Below, piece by piece: positions 1 to 12,500 of a stretch of DNA of 64,000 nucleotides. The stretch comes from Paragonimus skrjabini miyazakii. Lineage: Eukaryota > Platyhelminthes > Trematoda > Plagiorchiida > Troglotrematidae. Both the position numbers and the translations under genes were made by a program. Position 1 is the first letter of the stretch. Each line of letters begins with the position of its first letter. The DNA lies in assembly GCA_014338405.1 (NCBI GenBank), contig JTDE01000219.1, positions 7,256 to 71,255 of the forward strand, given 5' to 3'. Below the pieces are notes generated by a model. That model made no database searches and had not been told where the DNA came from. It was given only the letters and a program-made list of their open reading frames with translations.

Positions 1-299
1 ATCTCCAAAATGGCAACCATCGCATTTATAAGACTTGAAAAAGCAAGCTAACGTCAATAACAGGATGTTTTCGCGAGAATGGTGGAAAAAATTTTTATCA
101 CCAAGCTAAAACTTTTGGGACTTAATCGATGTATTTCATTTTTTCATTAACGCCGCTTATTTACAATTTATGTACTGTAAGTACTTTGCCTAAAATTCCG
201 ATTTCAAAATTTCATGAAATATTTGAAAATTGAGTATTCGCGCCAAAAGGACCGTTTTGCCTTTTGAACGACCTTCAAGGCGAATCCCGTGAAACGGTT

Positions 300-1240
300 A
301 ATTGCCGAAGCCTTTTGGGGCAACGTTACCTAGGTCGCACTCCAGATGGACATTGCCTAGGATTGTGCCACCGATGTGGTATGTTTAAGTGCTTGGATAA
401 TAAACGTGCATATTCTTTGGCTTGGACGTGCTGAAGAGCAATCGATCTTCGAAGGACCACGGGCGCAGAGTTTCCAGGTCTACTTGGAAGTCTTTCACGT
501 TTTCTTCGCTGTGTAAGACGCGCCAATTCTTCGTATGGTCATCATACATGGCGGCGGGGAGTTACCTACACCTTGGAGGTCGTTATCGTTGACTATGAAT
601 AATAAAGAACCAGGTATAGATCCTTTTGATAAAGCAGTTGTGGCGTTGAATAGCCCGGATAGCTCATCATTAATCCAAATGTGTATTTGCAACGGTATAG
701 GTGTTGTTTGAACTATAGGCAAGCTCACTGCATAAGCCCATTTCCAGTTTGTCCGGCAATATGCTGCGACCGAATTTATCGAACGTCTTCGAGAAATCTG
801 AGGAGACCGCATCAACTGGGAGGCTTTTTCCGGCCGATCTTCTTCACGGTTAGGCGTAAACCAGCAAGTTGGGCGTCCATGAGTGTTCATTTTTGATGCC
901 GCGCTGCGCCGGTGCCAACAGCGAGTGAGTATCCAGATGGTCCTTTACGAAATTGTCCGCTATGCTCTCTATCACCTTTGACGAGCTTGATAGTAGAACA
1001 ACCAGTCTAAAGTTACTGTAGTCTGTTCGACCTCCGCTCTTGTAACTTGATACCGTGCTTTGACGCGGCTAGAATGCAGCCTAGAACGATGGCACGATGC
1101 CCGAATTTTGTGATGGCCCGTCCAATGGCACCGTGCATTCTTTCATTCTATTCTGGGTCTGCACGACAAATTACGTCGACAGTGACGTGTGCTAAGTTAG
1201 GTGTTCGGATATTTATCCACAGCGACTCATCAAGTTAAAG
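300..1240 (-). mobile_element. Decayed LINE (endonuclease/reverse transcriptase) fragment
   Basis: On the minus strand, in shifting frames, the sequence reads like a non-LTR retrotransposon. A piece near 1190-1235 (ESLWINIRTPNL) resembles the end of an AP-type endonuclease. Near 955-1000 comes a thumb/finger-like stretch (KVIESIADNFVKDHLDTHS), then VSSDFSKTFDKF near 770-810, matching the palm motif that carries the first catalytic aspartate. A degraded P-Q-G-S-type motif (SKGSIPGSLLFIV) sits near 595-640. Downstream, 430-530 reads NWRVLHSEENVKDFQVDLE, the usual stretch after the YADD box. Several frameshifts and stops mean it is dead. The endonuclease and RT parts lie closer together than in an intact element, implying an internal deletion. 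The clade is probably CR1/Jockey-like, but this is inference. Confidence 0.75.
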
Positions 1241-2249
1241 CAGGACTGTATCTCTGTTTTTGGCTGCGCCTAATTCAGCGCTAACGTAGACTGTTACGCG
1301 CCGCTTCTACTGGCCAGCCGATCCTTGTGAAAGGTGGAAGAACAAGGAAGTTCCATCTCCCGGTCGGATCTTCCTGGTGTTAACCATGTTCCACTACACC
1401 CACGATTTTGGGCTTTTTTTGGGCGGCAAACTGTCGTAATTCCAGCACTTTGTTTCTTATAGAAAGGACATCAGTAAATATATACCATCTGCTGGATACG
1501 TGTACCTGCGTGTCCTTATCTAGTGGTAGGGTCTCCCTTCGGATGCGTAACAGGTACTACCTGGATTAGGTAATATCTTTCGGGGTCGGCTGTACCAGGT
1601 TTTGTGGCTGTGCGGAAGATGGCAGACAACTGATTATTTCCGTTATCTTAGCCAGCTTGATCACACTTGCCGCCATAGGAGGTGCACTGGTAACGGTCGT
1701 TTCGCGTTCGGAACCTGGTCTATCTGTGTGAAGTCGGAGCTCGGGCGGGAAGTTGTTTTTCAACATGTACCACTTCTTAAACACAGTGAACAAAATATCT
1801 CCTGTTACAAGAGTGATTCGCAACAACTTGACTAAGACAGAAGTGAGTAAGAACTCTGTCGGGGAAGAACACAATTACCCAAAAGTACCGTTTTCGTTTA
1901 CTTTTGATAAGGCCTATCTCATTCCGTTCGAAGTGACCTTCCTAGCCGGTACGGTCATGTGCCACTTTGCACTTCACGAGCGTTTTCCATCTTTTACCTA
2001 TTCTGGCACCCCGCCCACACGTTCGTCCTTTAATTGGGACATCGCTGTATTGTCTTGATCTTTGTCTGGTCCATTTCTGCCCTTGCATTCTGATTGGTCA
2101 ACAACCCTTTAAATGATATCTGGTTTGTGACCGGGTTGACTTCGGATTGAGTGACGTTAGGTAGCTCTGTCCGGAGGCCAGTTTATTCTCGGTGTTCATT
2201 CGTTAGCATCTGGTGGTTGGGTTGACCGGGAAGTTACGAAGGATTTGTG
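1241..2249. other. No gene recognised; possible further LINE or LTR-element remnants
   Basis: Short open frames on both strands (for example 1566-1874 minus and 1753-2058 plus) overlap each other and show no domain I recognise. The stretch lies between a LINE remnant and an LTR, so it is probably decayed transposon sequence. That is inferred from position only. Confidence 0.4.
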
Positions 2250-2571
2250 TGTTGTGACCACAAAAGACGCTTGACCTGAAAATTCGTTTATTGCGCGAAC
2301 TCTCGTACAGATCATGGCAAAAAGTGAACCACAAACGCGCACACTCATTTGCACGACAAACATGCATTCACATACAATGAGTGACAGTACGTTGTCATTC
2401 GCCTCGATGGGAGTTCTCATACCGCACGTATACACTATTCCGATAGTCCCTTCTTGTTCGTCGTCCTCGTAGCGTTCGGAGCTTGCCCTTTTGTTCCTGA
2501 ATGACGCCTGAGGGTAACAGACTAATTGCGAGTAGTATACAACTCACAACGAAACTACCTGTCATACAACA
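2250..2571 (-). repeat. 3' LTR of minus-strand Ty3/Gypsy element (family LTR-1, copy 1)
   Basis: A 322-bp block beginning TGTTGT and ending ACAACA on the plus strand. It is clearly similar along its length to blocks at 22693-22997 (opposite orientation) and 52992-53285 (same orientation). Shared pieces include CAAAAGACGCTTG at one end, ACAGTACGTTGTCATTC in the middle and CTTGCCCTTTTGTTCC toward the other end. The TG...CA ends are typical of LTRs. In sense (minus) orientation there is an AATAAA at 2292-2287. A polypurine tract and the end of a pol gene adjoin it on the 5' side, so this is the 3' LTR. The matching 5' LTR is absent, so no target duplication can be tested here. Confidence 0.85.
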
Positions 2572-2585
2572 CTCCTCCCCCTTCC
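2572..2585 (-). promoter_or_regulatory. Polypurine tract priming plus-strand DNA synthesis
   Basis: Fourteen consecutive pyrimidines on the plus strand, hence purines in the element's sense, directly abut the 3' LTR boundary at 2571/2572. Position and composition are those expected of a Ty3/Gypsy PPT. Confidence 0.8.
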
Positions 2586-4210
2586 GAAGTTCTTTGCTTC
2601 CTCTGCACCTGTTGACGAATCCTCTCCGATCGACGCAGTGTTTCCTCCCGGATTATTGATCTTCTGGTTCGCTGCGTTGGCATTTTATGCCACGTTGCTA
2701 ACTCTTGGCATACACTCGTTTCGTCTCCCTGGCCCTCTTGATCGTGTATACTGAGCCTCGTCTGGAGATTACGAAATACGGACCTTTCCATTTAGGCAGA
2801 AGTTTTTTTGATCCTGGTCCGCTGGCGCCCGTGTTCCGATGATCTCGATACTTTACCCGTTTCCCTAGGTTGAACATTCTAATTTTGCCGAGCCATGGGG
2901 TCGCGGAGTGCTTCTTTGTGCGTGCCTGCGATGTTTTCAGATTTCGTTTGGCTCCTTCTCTTTCGGCAACCGATTCTTTGGTGCAATCACTGCACTTTGG
3001 CCATATTCCAATGTCCTGACCCACCGGAAGTCGAGGGATTCTACCGTACATCAATTGAAATGGGGATTTCCTCGTATTCGCCTGCACAGACGCCCGGTGG
3101 ACCAATAACACCAATGGCAACGCAGACTCCCAGTCACCTCCTTTGGCTGATAACTATTCTTTGATCGTTCGGTTGTTGCGTTCAGTTAGGCCGTTAGTTT
3201 GCGGGTGATATGGTGTCGTTCGGATGCGCTTGATTCCCAGTTGTTGCATGCGTGTTCGAAACTCCTCGCTTTCAAGGCACGGTCGCTGATCTGTCAAGAT
3301 CGCCTTTGGTACACCGTGGTTTGCTACGATGTGAGTCATCACCATGCCTCCCACGGTAGATGCTTTTTGATCCGGAACGTCAGTCGCTTTGATCCAACGG
3401 GCAAAGTGTTCTGTCATGACAAGAACGTACTGATTACTGCGGACGCTCAGTGGAATTGGGCCCATAAGATCAATCGACCAAAATTCACCGATTTCGGAGA
3501 CTAGTATTGGGTATAAGGGCTGTTGGGCTCCCCGACTGTTGCCTTTCAGTAACTGGCACTAATAGCATGCAAGCACGTGAGCTATCACATCCTCTTTCAT
3601 CTTCGGCCAATATGCTATTTGTTGCAGCAAATAGTGTGTCCTAGTGCATTCGGTGTGCCATTTCATGGCAGTTTGCTACCAGTTTCCTTCTCACTTGTCT
3701 CAGGATGACTACCACACAAGAGTGCCAAACGCCACACTGCCACGTCATTACATCCGCACTGTTTAAGCCATTTCTTCTCCATTGGGATGCGATTATCTTC
3801 AGCTCTTCGTCCTTAGTACTTATGGGGATCATCACGCCTCTTGCCGGAGCTTCATCCACCTCCCGAAGGACCTTGTCTTGATGTTGTAGACGCACTAGTG
3901 TTTGTGAGTCCTGCTCCATTACTAATCCATTGACTCCGAAAGTCACTTTGGGGAGTTCGTCGTCTGTCTGCGGTCAAGAATTAATCCGCGGGGCAATTGC
4001 TCGAACCAGGCACATGATTGTTCGTGAAGTAATATCCCTGTGAACGTAATGCCCATCGGGCTGAATTTCCTATCGGGTTCCTCGCAGTCCTGATCCACTC
4101 TAGAAGTTTGTGATCCGTCTTCACGTAGAACTGTTGACCCAGCAGGTACGGCTTCTTTCCTTTCTCCTCTTGGCTGCTGCCGTTGGTCCCGGACTAGGTT
4201 AGAGCTAACT
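2586..4210 (-). pseudogene. Ty3/Gypsy pol remnant: RNase H, zinc finger, integrase
   Basis: Reading from 4210 downward on the minus strand: an RNase H piece near 4050-4170 (GQQFYVKTDHKLLEWIR), a linker near 3640-3945, a damaged HHCC zinc finger near 3555-3640 with an in-frame TAG just before its last cysteine, an integrase core at 3154-3465, and an integrase C-terminal region at 2698-3120. A tail at 2600-2660 contains RRSERIRQQVQ, a common Gypsy pol ending. In the core, the second acidic residue (ILTDQ) and the glutamate (NGLTERNNRT) are present, but the usual first aspartate reads as glutamate (MTEHFARW). Frameshifts separate the segments. Gag, protease and most of the RT are missing, so it cannot move by itself. 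Confidence 0.88.
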
Positions 4211-4389
4211 GCTTACCATATTTCCAAACACTGTTGGAAATATACGGTTTGTTCCCGAACCTCACTGCCTTCTCTTGTTCGATGCCTGTTGGAACTACAT
4301 TTCGATTGCTGTTCAGGAAAGGCGTTTTAAGTTGTTAGTGGACGGGAGTCTAGCGCATGCCCACCTGTCCACTACACACTACTGAAACG

Positions 4390-4952
4390 GGTCACGAAGC
4401 TTTGAAATTTCAGTATCATCTTAGCAGATCGCTGGCAAAGTCAGCTGCTGCCATGGTGCAACGCTAGAGCATTGCTCTTAATTCCTACAATTACGTAATT
4501 GTTCATAATAGTGCAAAAACCATTCCCAATGTTGATCAGTTATCGAGAGTTCCGTCACCGGACTCAAACGCTAAAGACGCTGACTGTTTACTAGTTCAAC
4601 CACTGCAAGTAAAAAGGGATGCACTTGTGTGCGATACTAGTAACTTCTTTGGTCCTGTTATCTCTACCTTGAGATGTGGCTGGAGCCGCGTAGATTTCCT
4701 GCATTTCACTGTCGCCGTGAAAATTTGTCCCATACTCCGGATGGATTACTGTGTTTTGATAATTGTGTTGTCATTCCACCGACTCTGAGATCTGATATCC
4801 TTGCGGACTTGAATTCTGGACATTTGGGAGTTGATAAGATGAGGTCGCTTGCATGCTTATCTTGTTGGTGGCCGGAATTAGCATCAGATATTAAACACAC
4901 TGCCAAAAATTGTACCAAATGTATGCACAAGATTCATGCGAAACAATCATGA
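4390..4952 (+). pseudogene. Second Ty3/Gypsy element: RNase H end and HHCC zinc finger
   Basis: Plus-strand frames near 4455-4570 read as the end of an RNase H/connection region (VDQLSRVPSPDS, the usual 'NADxLSRLP' position). After a frameshift, 4674-4952 gives a zinc-finger region with GHLGVDKMRSL, CWWPELASDI and CTKC. The first histidine of the HHCC set appears to be asparagine. The frame ends in TGA at about 4950, just before the integrase core. Its sequence differs from the minus-strand Gypsy at 2.6-4.2 kb, so it is another family. Confidence 0.78.
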
Positions 4953-5807
4953 TGGCTCCTATGGTCCGTTATATTTTAAACATTTCAGAGTTCATGCTAA
5001 CTACTGTGGTCCTTTTCTGGGGAAATGTCATGCCCTAGGGATTACTGATGCCTACTCTAGATGGCCTGAAGTTTTTCTCACTTCATCACCCAGTGTCGAA
5101 TTTACACAACATACTTTGAGAAAACTGTTCTGTCACGAGGGTGTACCTGCTGCTTTGGTTACCGACAATGCCAAGTCTTTGGAGGAATGGATTAAGGGAC
5201 TTGGGTGTCAGAATTTGTTTACTCCTCCGCAACATCCACAGCCCAATGGACTTGCAGAAGATTTTGTACGCACACTGAAGTCTGCCATTGCTTCTCTAAC
5301 ACCAAACTCATTTGTGGAACTTGATCAAGGTGTCGATTATTTTCTCATGCAGTACAGAAATACATCACAATCGATAACTGGAAAGAGTCCAGCGATCCTT
5401 TACAAATCTCGTTCTCAGCGTACACGTCTTGATTCTGCGAAAACAGCTGATGTTACCTTTATCAAAGACAACGATTTACGTCTTCTCAAGGAAATAGCAT
5501 GGTTAATATTCTTGACTTGGAAGACCTTTCCTGCAATCGCAGACATGTTGATCAGGTTGAGTCCAGTTCCAGAGGTCAGTTTGTTAACAGAAATCCTGTT
5601 GCTTCGAATTCTAACGAGTCCTTTCTAAATTATCCGGTTGCATTGGAAGCAAACGGCATTACCGAAGTACACACTATTCCTGGAATACACGAAACACTTG
5701 AAGAACCGATAGTCAGAAGATCTGAACGTTTGGAATCAAGATCACCACGGAATTACAAATATCCGCACGCTCACTCAAGGTGTGACGGATGTGATGAACA
5801 TGATTGA
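4936..5807 (+). pseudogene. Second Ty3/Gypsy element: integrase core and C-terminus
   Basis: A 230-codon frame (4936-5628) carries an integrase core with all three acidic positions visible: ITDAYSRWPEV, VTDNAKSL and NGLAEDFVRTLK. The pol frame then shifts; the tail is read at 5499-5807 and ends with RRSERLESRSPRNY, a typical Gypsy pol terminus. Compared with an intact pol, everything before the RNase H end is lost and at least two frameshifts are present. It is oriented away from the minus-strand Gypsy, with only about 180 bp between the recognisable parts. No LTR is evident downstream. Confidence 0.88.
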
Positions 5808-5947
5808 CATGCTTTGTCTTCTGTTATGCAATTGTACAATTGATACGTACGATTCGACAATATATATTCCGTGTTATTGTGCCTAATTGTGGTTTGCGGT
5901 CCTTAAACCTCCGATCCTTATTCAGTTCTAATTACAACAAATTTGTG

Positions 5948-6178
5948 TTAAATTTTCGGAAAGCACTTTGAATCAATAAACCGGTTGAAGTTGTCTTTCT
6001 GTTCCTCTGTCGCACAACTTCTGTGCAACAAACACCTGGTTAATGTGATATGACAGTTACAACACACTCTCAGTGTACGACCGTCACGTTTCAAAGGTGT
6101 TTTACTCGACGCAGTTTCGGATTGCCCATAACTCTGGGCGTGTACACACAGAACGTACTGAAGCATGTGACCATTCAT
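5948..6178 (-). other. Unrecognised Cys/His-rich open frame
   Basis: A minus-strand open frame of 76 codons with the dense cysteine/histidine stretch CCNCHITLTRCLLHRSC around residues 40-56. I do not recognise a family. It lies just past the second Gypsy fragment and could be decayed transposon sequence or chance. Confidence 0.2.
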
Positions 6179-6199
6179 AAGACTTTATGTACCTGACAC

Positions 6200-9190
6200 T
6201 TAAATGTTAGCTGATTTAATGTGTACAGCATCAGAAGCCCCTGAACATGGCAATCAGCTAGCTAGTTACGGTCTCAAAACATTCCGCGGACCATTCAAAA
6301 ATTCTCCAGATTCTTTATACACTTAGAACCAATAGTAAGCGAGCCCAGAGCTGTTATCAAAAATGGGCATGTACAAGTAGTGATTTGTGCACTTGTGAGT
6401 AGTGGCTCACAAGTGCCAAGAATAGACAAGGCATGCTCAGAAATTCGTGTAGACTTCAAAACACCAGTGGATTTATGCATCTTTGTGTCATCAACCGGAA
6501 TAAAAGCCCGAACCACCGATGTCAATAATGAAGGGGCATTTAAGATCATCGTCAATTATGGGCGATTGTGTTATATGGTGGGCTCAGTAAATATATTGAT
6601 AAAATTTACTCAATTTCAGACAGAAGAAGAACTGTGGTCTTGGCGCATCTTTGACGGGTATAAGTGTTACCAATCTTACACATTTATGGCATTTGAATTT
6701 GCGAAACTGGAATTTGTGTGAAAATTGTGTTTGATCTCAGGACTTACAGTCATTACAAATTGGACAGAGGTTCGAGTAGAATGACATGGTTCAAGTGCAG
6801 CATTTCCTTGTTGAATTATAATGTGTAACTGCTACTATGGTTGATAAGCCTGCTTTCCAGCATTGTTGGGATTATGTAGCACAACTGGTTCTTCGTTTAT
6901 GGGCAGCTTTATCATCTATGAATTGTTCACAGCAGATTCTGGTCGAATAGAAGTTTGGTTCATTTAGCAGTAATATCAGTTACTGAATACCGAAGTTTAT
7001 CGACCATTGCAATTAATCGATCCCCTTATTGAATGTGTAGTTTGTCACCGAAATTATATCACGCGGCTTAAGTTTGAAATCAAAGCATGAATGTAAGAAT
7101 CTATTGATTTTTCAACTTCACTAAAATATGAAAATCAGCTTTTTCTGCTACTTCAAAGTTGACAGGCTGAACATGTTTACGTAACGGATGTTTCAAAGAA
7201 GAATGTCGAAGCGAAATGGACAAAAGGGAATTGCCAGATTGTTAATCAAAACAAACATTTTTCACAGTGGCCGTGGGAAAATAGGGTGCTTCCTTCTTCA
7301 GTTTCACGTCCTTAAATATAACACGCCATATTTTACAATCTTGAAAGTTATCTTTGACGTCAGGTAAACGTGACTGAATATCTAGATTTCCCAAAGCACA
7401 AAAATCCATGCTAACTTTACCGACCTTGATGTCGGGTATAGTAGTTTGAAATATTCAATAGTAATCGCAATGTGTAAATTAGAACCACAACAGTTTTCTA
7501 CGCAGTACAACGAATAGGCCAACAAAATTACCGCGTAATCAGAAGTGTGTAGTGTATAATTACATGTGCAATAAAACAACACTACACAATTTTTAGTTAT
7601 GTCTCACTCACTACAACACTTGAACCGTTTTGCGACGGTCGATATAGGTTTTGTTGTCGAACCTAGCATTTTAAAATTTGATCGACAGTATGCATAATTC
7701 TATCTCTGCCCAATCAGTTTAGTTTGTGTTTGTTGATTAGCATTCTCAATCTAAAAAAATATCTCATGTACTCCAATGCCTTCCAACAGTACGTCCGCCA
7801 TTTGGCTTTCCAAAAGATGCAACATGCTGTTAACCATAGTTTTCCTTAATGAGGAATTCTCTTGTTGGTTTTACTCAAGGATCTCCTTTCAGGTGATGCT
7901 ATTTTGCTTACATATATATCACGCGCTCTCTAAAATAGATATCTTCCTTTAGCCGTCTGTTCTTTTCCTTGGTACAGTGAGTTTTGATGATTAGTAATAG
8001 CGTTCTTGTGTTTCTTGAGCCATAAGCGACGTGGAATTTCTTCAGTAGTTGTCTAATCGGTGGGTAATAAAACGTTCGTGAGTTAAGTCACTTGGTACAG
8101 TACCGACGGAAGTTTATTTTACCGCTTTCATTTTTGGTTATTTTTGGACTAGGTCACAACAGTTCTCCGGTTGGGTTCTCGTTCATCCCCTTCACAGTGT
8201 ATCTTCCTTCTACTGGGGCCGAGTTATTATTTACACCGGCACACGCGAAGCAAACAAACGTCTTGCTAACATGGTCTTTTGAACTCAGCTCTGCTTCACT
8301 GCGCCCTCGTTTGAGACTGTACACAGATATGTGCTTTCCTTTTGGGAAGAGAATTTTTTCACCGAAACTGTATTGAGCAACGAAGCGCATAAGAAGCGAG
8401 GCAAACGCTTAATTCAACAGTCTTGATAGGCAAACCCGTTGCCCATCAAATATCAACGGTTTACAAGAACTTGAAAATCTTGTTCCCATCTCTTTCAAAG
8501 TCTTATATCAGTCCTCCATTAACCCTGTGGTTAAATTTCAGGGTACTTGCATGAGACTGTAAGATTGCTGTTGGCGGTGGACTCACTAGAACACCCTGCC
8601 TTTGTGTGACACCACGGAGCACCTTGTCGGCTGACACAATCACACTATCTAGTACAAACGAGTTCAAGAACGACACAGGTAGTTTATTGCTCAAGAGAGT
8701 GGACCATTCAACTACTTTACGGCTAACGCTCCAGCCCACTGAGAATATGACAGTCTAGCTCCATTTGAATACGTTACTTTCACCGAACCAATCGTGAACT
8801 TTATCTTGACAAGGAAAAATTCTCATAAAGGAAACGCGTCCAACTGTTGAACTGCTTTCCTCTATTGTCCCCACTTACTTAAAGAGTTCCCATCTTACCG
8901 TGTCCCAAAACAAAACCAACCCAAGTATCAACAAGTTGTGACGTTAATCTTCCAATTTTCAAAAGATCCAATCAAGCGATTACAGAAATAATTGAGGAAA
9001 CAAAGAAACACCGAAGTGAACAGCTTCAAAACGCAAACAACATGTCCAAAATAGAAACTCTGAAACATCTAAATAATTAGTACTGGCAAAATCACGACCA
9101 GCATGAATCTGTAAACATTCAGATTCTAACCAGAAGTGACGATTTCATAACGTTACTGATAAGAAAAACTTTTTGTATAATCTGCGGTAA
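6200..9190. other. No confident gene; region downstream of EndoU gene A
   Basis: About 3 kb of AT-rich sequence. Open frames such as 6380-6721 (plus), 8154-8390 (minus) and 8503-8739 (minus) are short, overlap frames on the other strand and match no family I can name. I see no repeats with clear ends. Confidence 0.5.
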
Positions 9191-9191
9191 T

Positions 9192-9197
9192 TTTATT
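9192..9197 (-). terminator. Likely polyadenylation signal of EndoU gene A
   Basis: AATAAA on the minus strand, about 65 nt downstream of the TGA stop codon of gene A. A 3' UTR of that size is plausible. The hexamer is common in AT-rich DNA, so use is inferred from position. Confidence 0.5.
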
Positions 9198-9259
9198 AGT
9201 AGTACAGAAATAAATGCGCAATTTACGACCTTTGAAAAACAAGTTTGTTTGCATAAAAA

Positions 9260-9529
9260 TCAGTGCATAATTATAGGTTTCCGTGGAGCTTTGGAAGTCA
9301 CATAGCAAGTGCTCAGCAGTGCCTGCTTATTCATTGAGTGACAAATCACCTTCATCCTGCAGGAATCTATTTTAAAACGAACTCGCCGGAGTTTTGACAG
9401 AAACACGATAGTATAGAGGGCGAGCTCGAACTCAGGGGTTGTACCAAACAGCATGCTTGCCTTCGATTTTATTGAGCCATCCCGCATTCTAAAGGAGATT
9501 GTGGCCATTCTTGGAGGATTTCCGCAGCT
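9260..9529 (-). CDS. EndoU gene A, terminal coding exon
   Basis: Last exon of an XendoU-type, Mn-dependent, uridylate-specific endoribonuclease (a secreted or luminal RNase leaving 2',3'-cyclic phosphate ends in characterised members). It begins after TTTTTAG at 9530 in phase 0, joining exactly to the upstream exon that ends ...HFPK, and runs 89 codons to TGA at 9262-9260. Family hallmarks are NPPRMATISF, then DGSIKSKASM, which holds the lysine region equivalent to catalytic Lys224 of Xenopus XendoU, and LFGTTPEFELALYTIVFL, the most conserved C-terminal block (usual form 'IGTSPEFExALYT'). TCYV near the end matches the conserved C-terminal Cys-Tyr-x-Val. The final nine residues (SKAPRKPII...) extend slightly past the usual end. 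No frameshift or stop disrupts it. The assignment is strong; substrate and tissue are unknown. Confidence 0.92.
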   Translation of the reverse strand, partial: SCGNPPRMATISFRMRDGSIKSKASMLFGTTPEFELALYTIVFLSKLRRVRFKIDSCRMKVICHSMNKQALLSTCYVTSKAPRKPIIMH

Positions 9530-12500
9530 CTAAAAATATGTGTAGAAAGATATTTCTTGAAACTTTAGGAGTTCAATAATATTTTTACTTTTCATAACAG
9601 ACAAATGGTCTTGTTCTTGAAATGAAGGTATACTCTTCAAGAAAAATAAGACAAAATCCAAGTTTGCTAGTCGATCTACAATGATACTGCTGTCGTCTGC
9701 TCGCAAGCAACAACTGTCTTTACGTTCGTGTTCTTCATCGTCAGTCTCCAACAGAAACACAAATAGGTTTTGTCATTATGTCACCTAGAGATAGTTGTCT
9801 GAAAACCCGAACATGGATTTGTGTCCATGGAATAAGCTTTTGTTTCACCCCTTAAGCATTCCTGAAAACAACTCCAAGAGTAAGTTTTACAAACGTCGAG
9901 TGAAATTCATCCAATCATTCTACCTCGTGTGCTAGTTACCAATTCAAGGGCGCTCAGAAAACACTTAACCGGGTATAGTGGTGGGTCTTGCTCAACCGAC
10001 AGAGATCAGAAATTACTTCAGTTTCATCTACACGTAGGCACACTGAACAAGCTTGTTCAGAGCTACATTAGGGTTCTTTTGATCACTCATCCAACGGGCT
10101 ATTGGTGAACGCCACTCATTCATCCAGTCATCATTCTCCACCCGATTACACATTCAACCTACATTTGCTTGGTCCACTGGACGTAATTCTGTTGTGACTG
10201 ACTGACTGAGCTGATTGATAACGATCCAAATGGCTGGTAATTTGTTGAAAGGTATGAAGCACGTAAATTTTCTGGTTTGACTGGGGAAATATTTGATCGC
10301 AAGCAGAATGTCAACACTCAGATGGTTAAAAATGGCTCAGACAGAGCGAGAACAAAAGTCGATGGGCACATGGTCTATGTACGGATTGTAATCTGGTCAA
10401 CTGAAGGGAATGAGTTTGTTTTTCTGATCACACTATCAATGGTCTATATCACAATGACTTACTGCAACATCAACAACTATGTAGCCAGAATGGGTCGTTT
10501 AGAGGGCTATTATCTTGACTCACCGTTGTAAAGGGGTTCAAGTTGCGTAATCACACTGATTGTTAACTTTTTGTATATCCGGTCACTTGACGTTATTTTT
10601 ATGATAATTTTTGGGATCATCGCCAGTGAAGGAGCCGCTTGCTGATAATTCTTACTCTTACAAAAATGCTCCTTGAACCGCATGGTCCCCAAGGTTAACC
10701 GTATGTTCCTGTCCTTGGAATATAAACTAAGTACTGTTGCAGTTTATACACGGATTTACGACCCGCTCATAACCGTTGTTTTAAACAAAGTCAACGCTTT
10801 TGCCATTCGCTCGATTTATTACGGTTTTGTGTGTAGAAACCTCAACGACTAAGATCTAATCAAATCCTAAAGTTTCGCCCTCGTTGATTTACAATTGTAA
10901 TATATCGTTGAATGTACTGAGTTTCCTGTTGATAGTGACGTTGTTTCTTTTATACCTTGTGATCTAACATGTTGTTCACTTGTTCAGGATATCGTTCAAG
11001 CCAACAAGTATCATCGCGGAGAAATTCGAATGTTGTATTTACAACACCCCAGTGGGAAATATTGAATTTGACAACAAACGTAATATGTGCAGGCAATTTT
11101 TCTTTCGAAACGAGTAAACGTTTGTGATTTCAATCCATTGTCTTGAACAAATCGGCATAGACCCTGAGATATCGCAGAACTGACCCCGCATACCCAGGTT
11201 ATCCGTAACCTTTGACAGCCGAAATTCGTGGCCAATTAGGCAGTGTTCATTATTTATACGTGGATTTAAGTGCAGAGAGTTTGTCACCATTTCCTCTAGT
11301 CTAAACTACTCCGAACTGCAACTGTCAACCTGGCATCCATACCACTACGAATCAGTCAGATCTACAGAACCGATCATTGATAACTGATGGCTGACAGGTC
11401 AACATGACACTAACGACTGGTTTCATAAGTCCTGGCTCGCCTTGAATAGGAGCTATCAGCCACCGAAATTCCTTTTGAAGTACACCCAAAGTTGATTGTA
11501 GCACAAGTTATGATCCACAATCTGGATTTTTTACTAAGATGTACGTAGCTGTTGGTGATCACTGAATCCGTACACCAAAATGGCTAGCAGTATCTTGAGA
11601 CTAGGGCAGAAGAAAATTGTATATGCCTTGTGTAATAAACATACGAACATGTAAGTAAATACATTATATATATATATATATATCATCCACGACACCCAGT
11701 GGCTTTTGTTGCCCGTTAAAGATAAAAAATGGGGCAACATGGCGTTTGCATCGCTCCAACCCGTATCCAAACCTCATTCAACAGCATTCTTTTAATGGTA
11801 GGCTGAAATAACAAGCTGCAATTGTGTGTATGAAGAATATATGTGGAAATGAACACAGACTGGAATAACATCGGCTTATCATACTAAAATATCATGTTAT
11901 TAAGTAAAAATGAATATCATATGTTCACTGAATTCCACGAGGAACGCACATCTCCTTTCTGACCTTTCGACCTTTCTGATTAAGTTTCCTGATACCATAC
12001 TGCAACCTCAAAACTGATTTTAGTACGGTTGTACGGAAGTTTAATGAAAGCATTTGCTAGCTATGGTCCTTGCAAAACTGATGGAACACAATGCTGAACA
12101 AGCATATAACAATTCCACTCAGTATTTAATATGATCAGCTTTTAATCCAGAAAATTATCTCTTCCACATGTACGATCGGTATGCTCAAATTTAACCTGCA
12201 TAACAACCAAGTTCATAATAAGCTGTTCTGTATAGATTCATATGTCAGGGAGCAATATTCACGATGTGATGACTGGTCAGCTGCTCCTAACGAGTACCTG
12301 ATAGTCAACCTAGAATATCTGCTAAATAATTTCGTGAATTCGGTTTGATAATCGTTAGAGTTACGGTTATATCTGAAAAGTTTGCATGACTGAATATCGA
12401 ATGTCGACGTATTTACTCTCGGTTTGAAAAACTCATGGTATGTTGTGTCAGTAGCTAGAACCAGGTCAGTTAAAGCAGGTTGGTATAGTATGTTAAGATA

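Noticed and set aside
6380..6721. 113-codon plus-strand frame starting at GTG
   Set aside because: No domain and an open minus-strand frame overlaps it, so there is no reason to call it coding.
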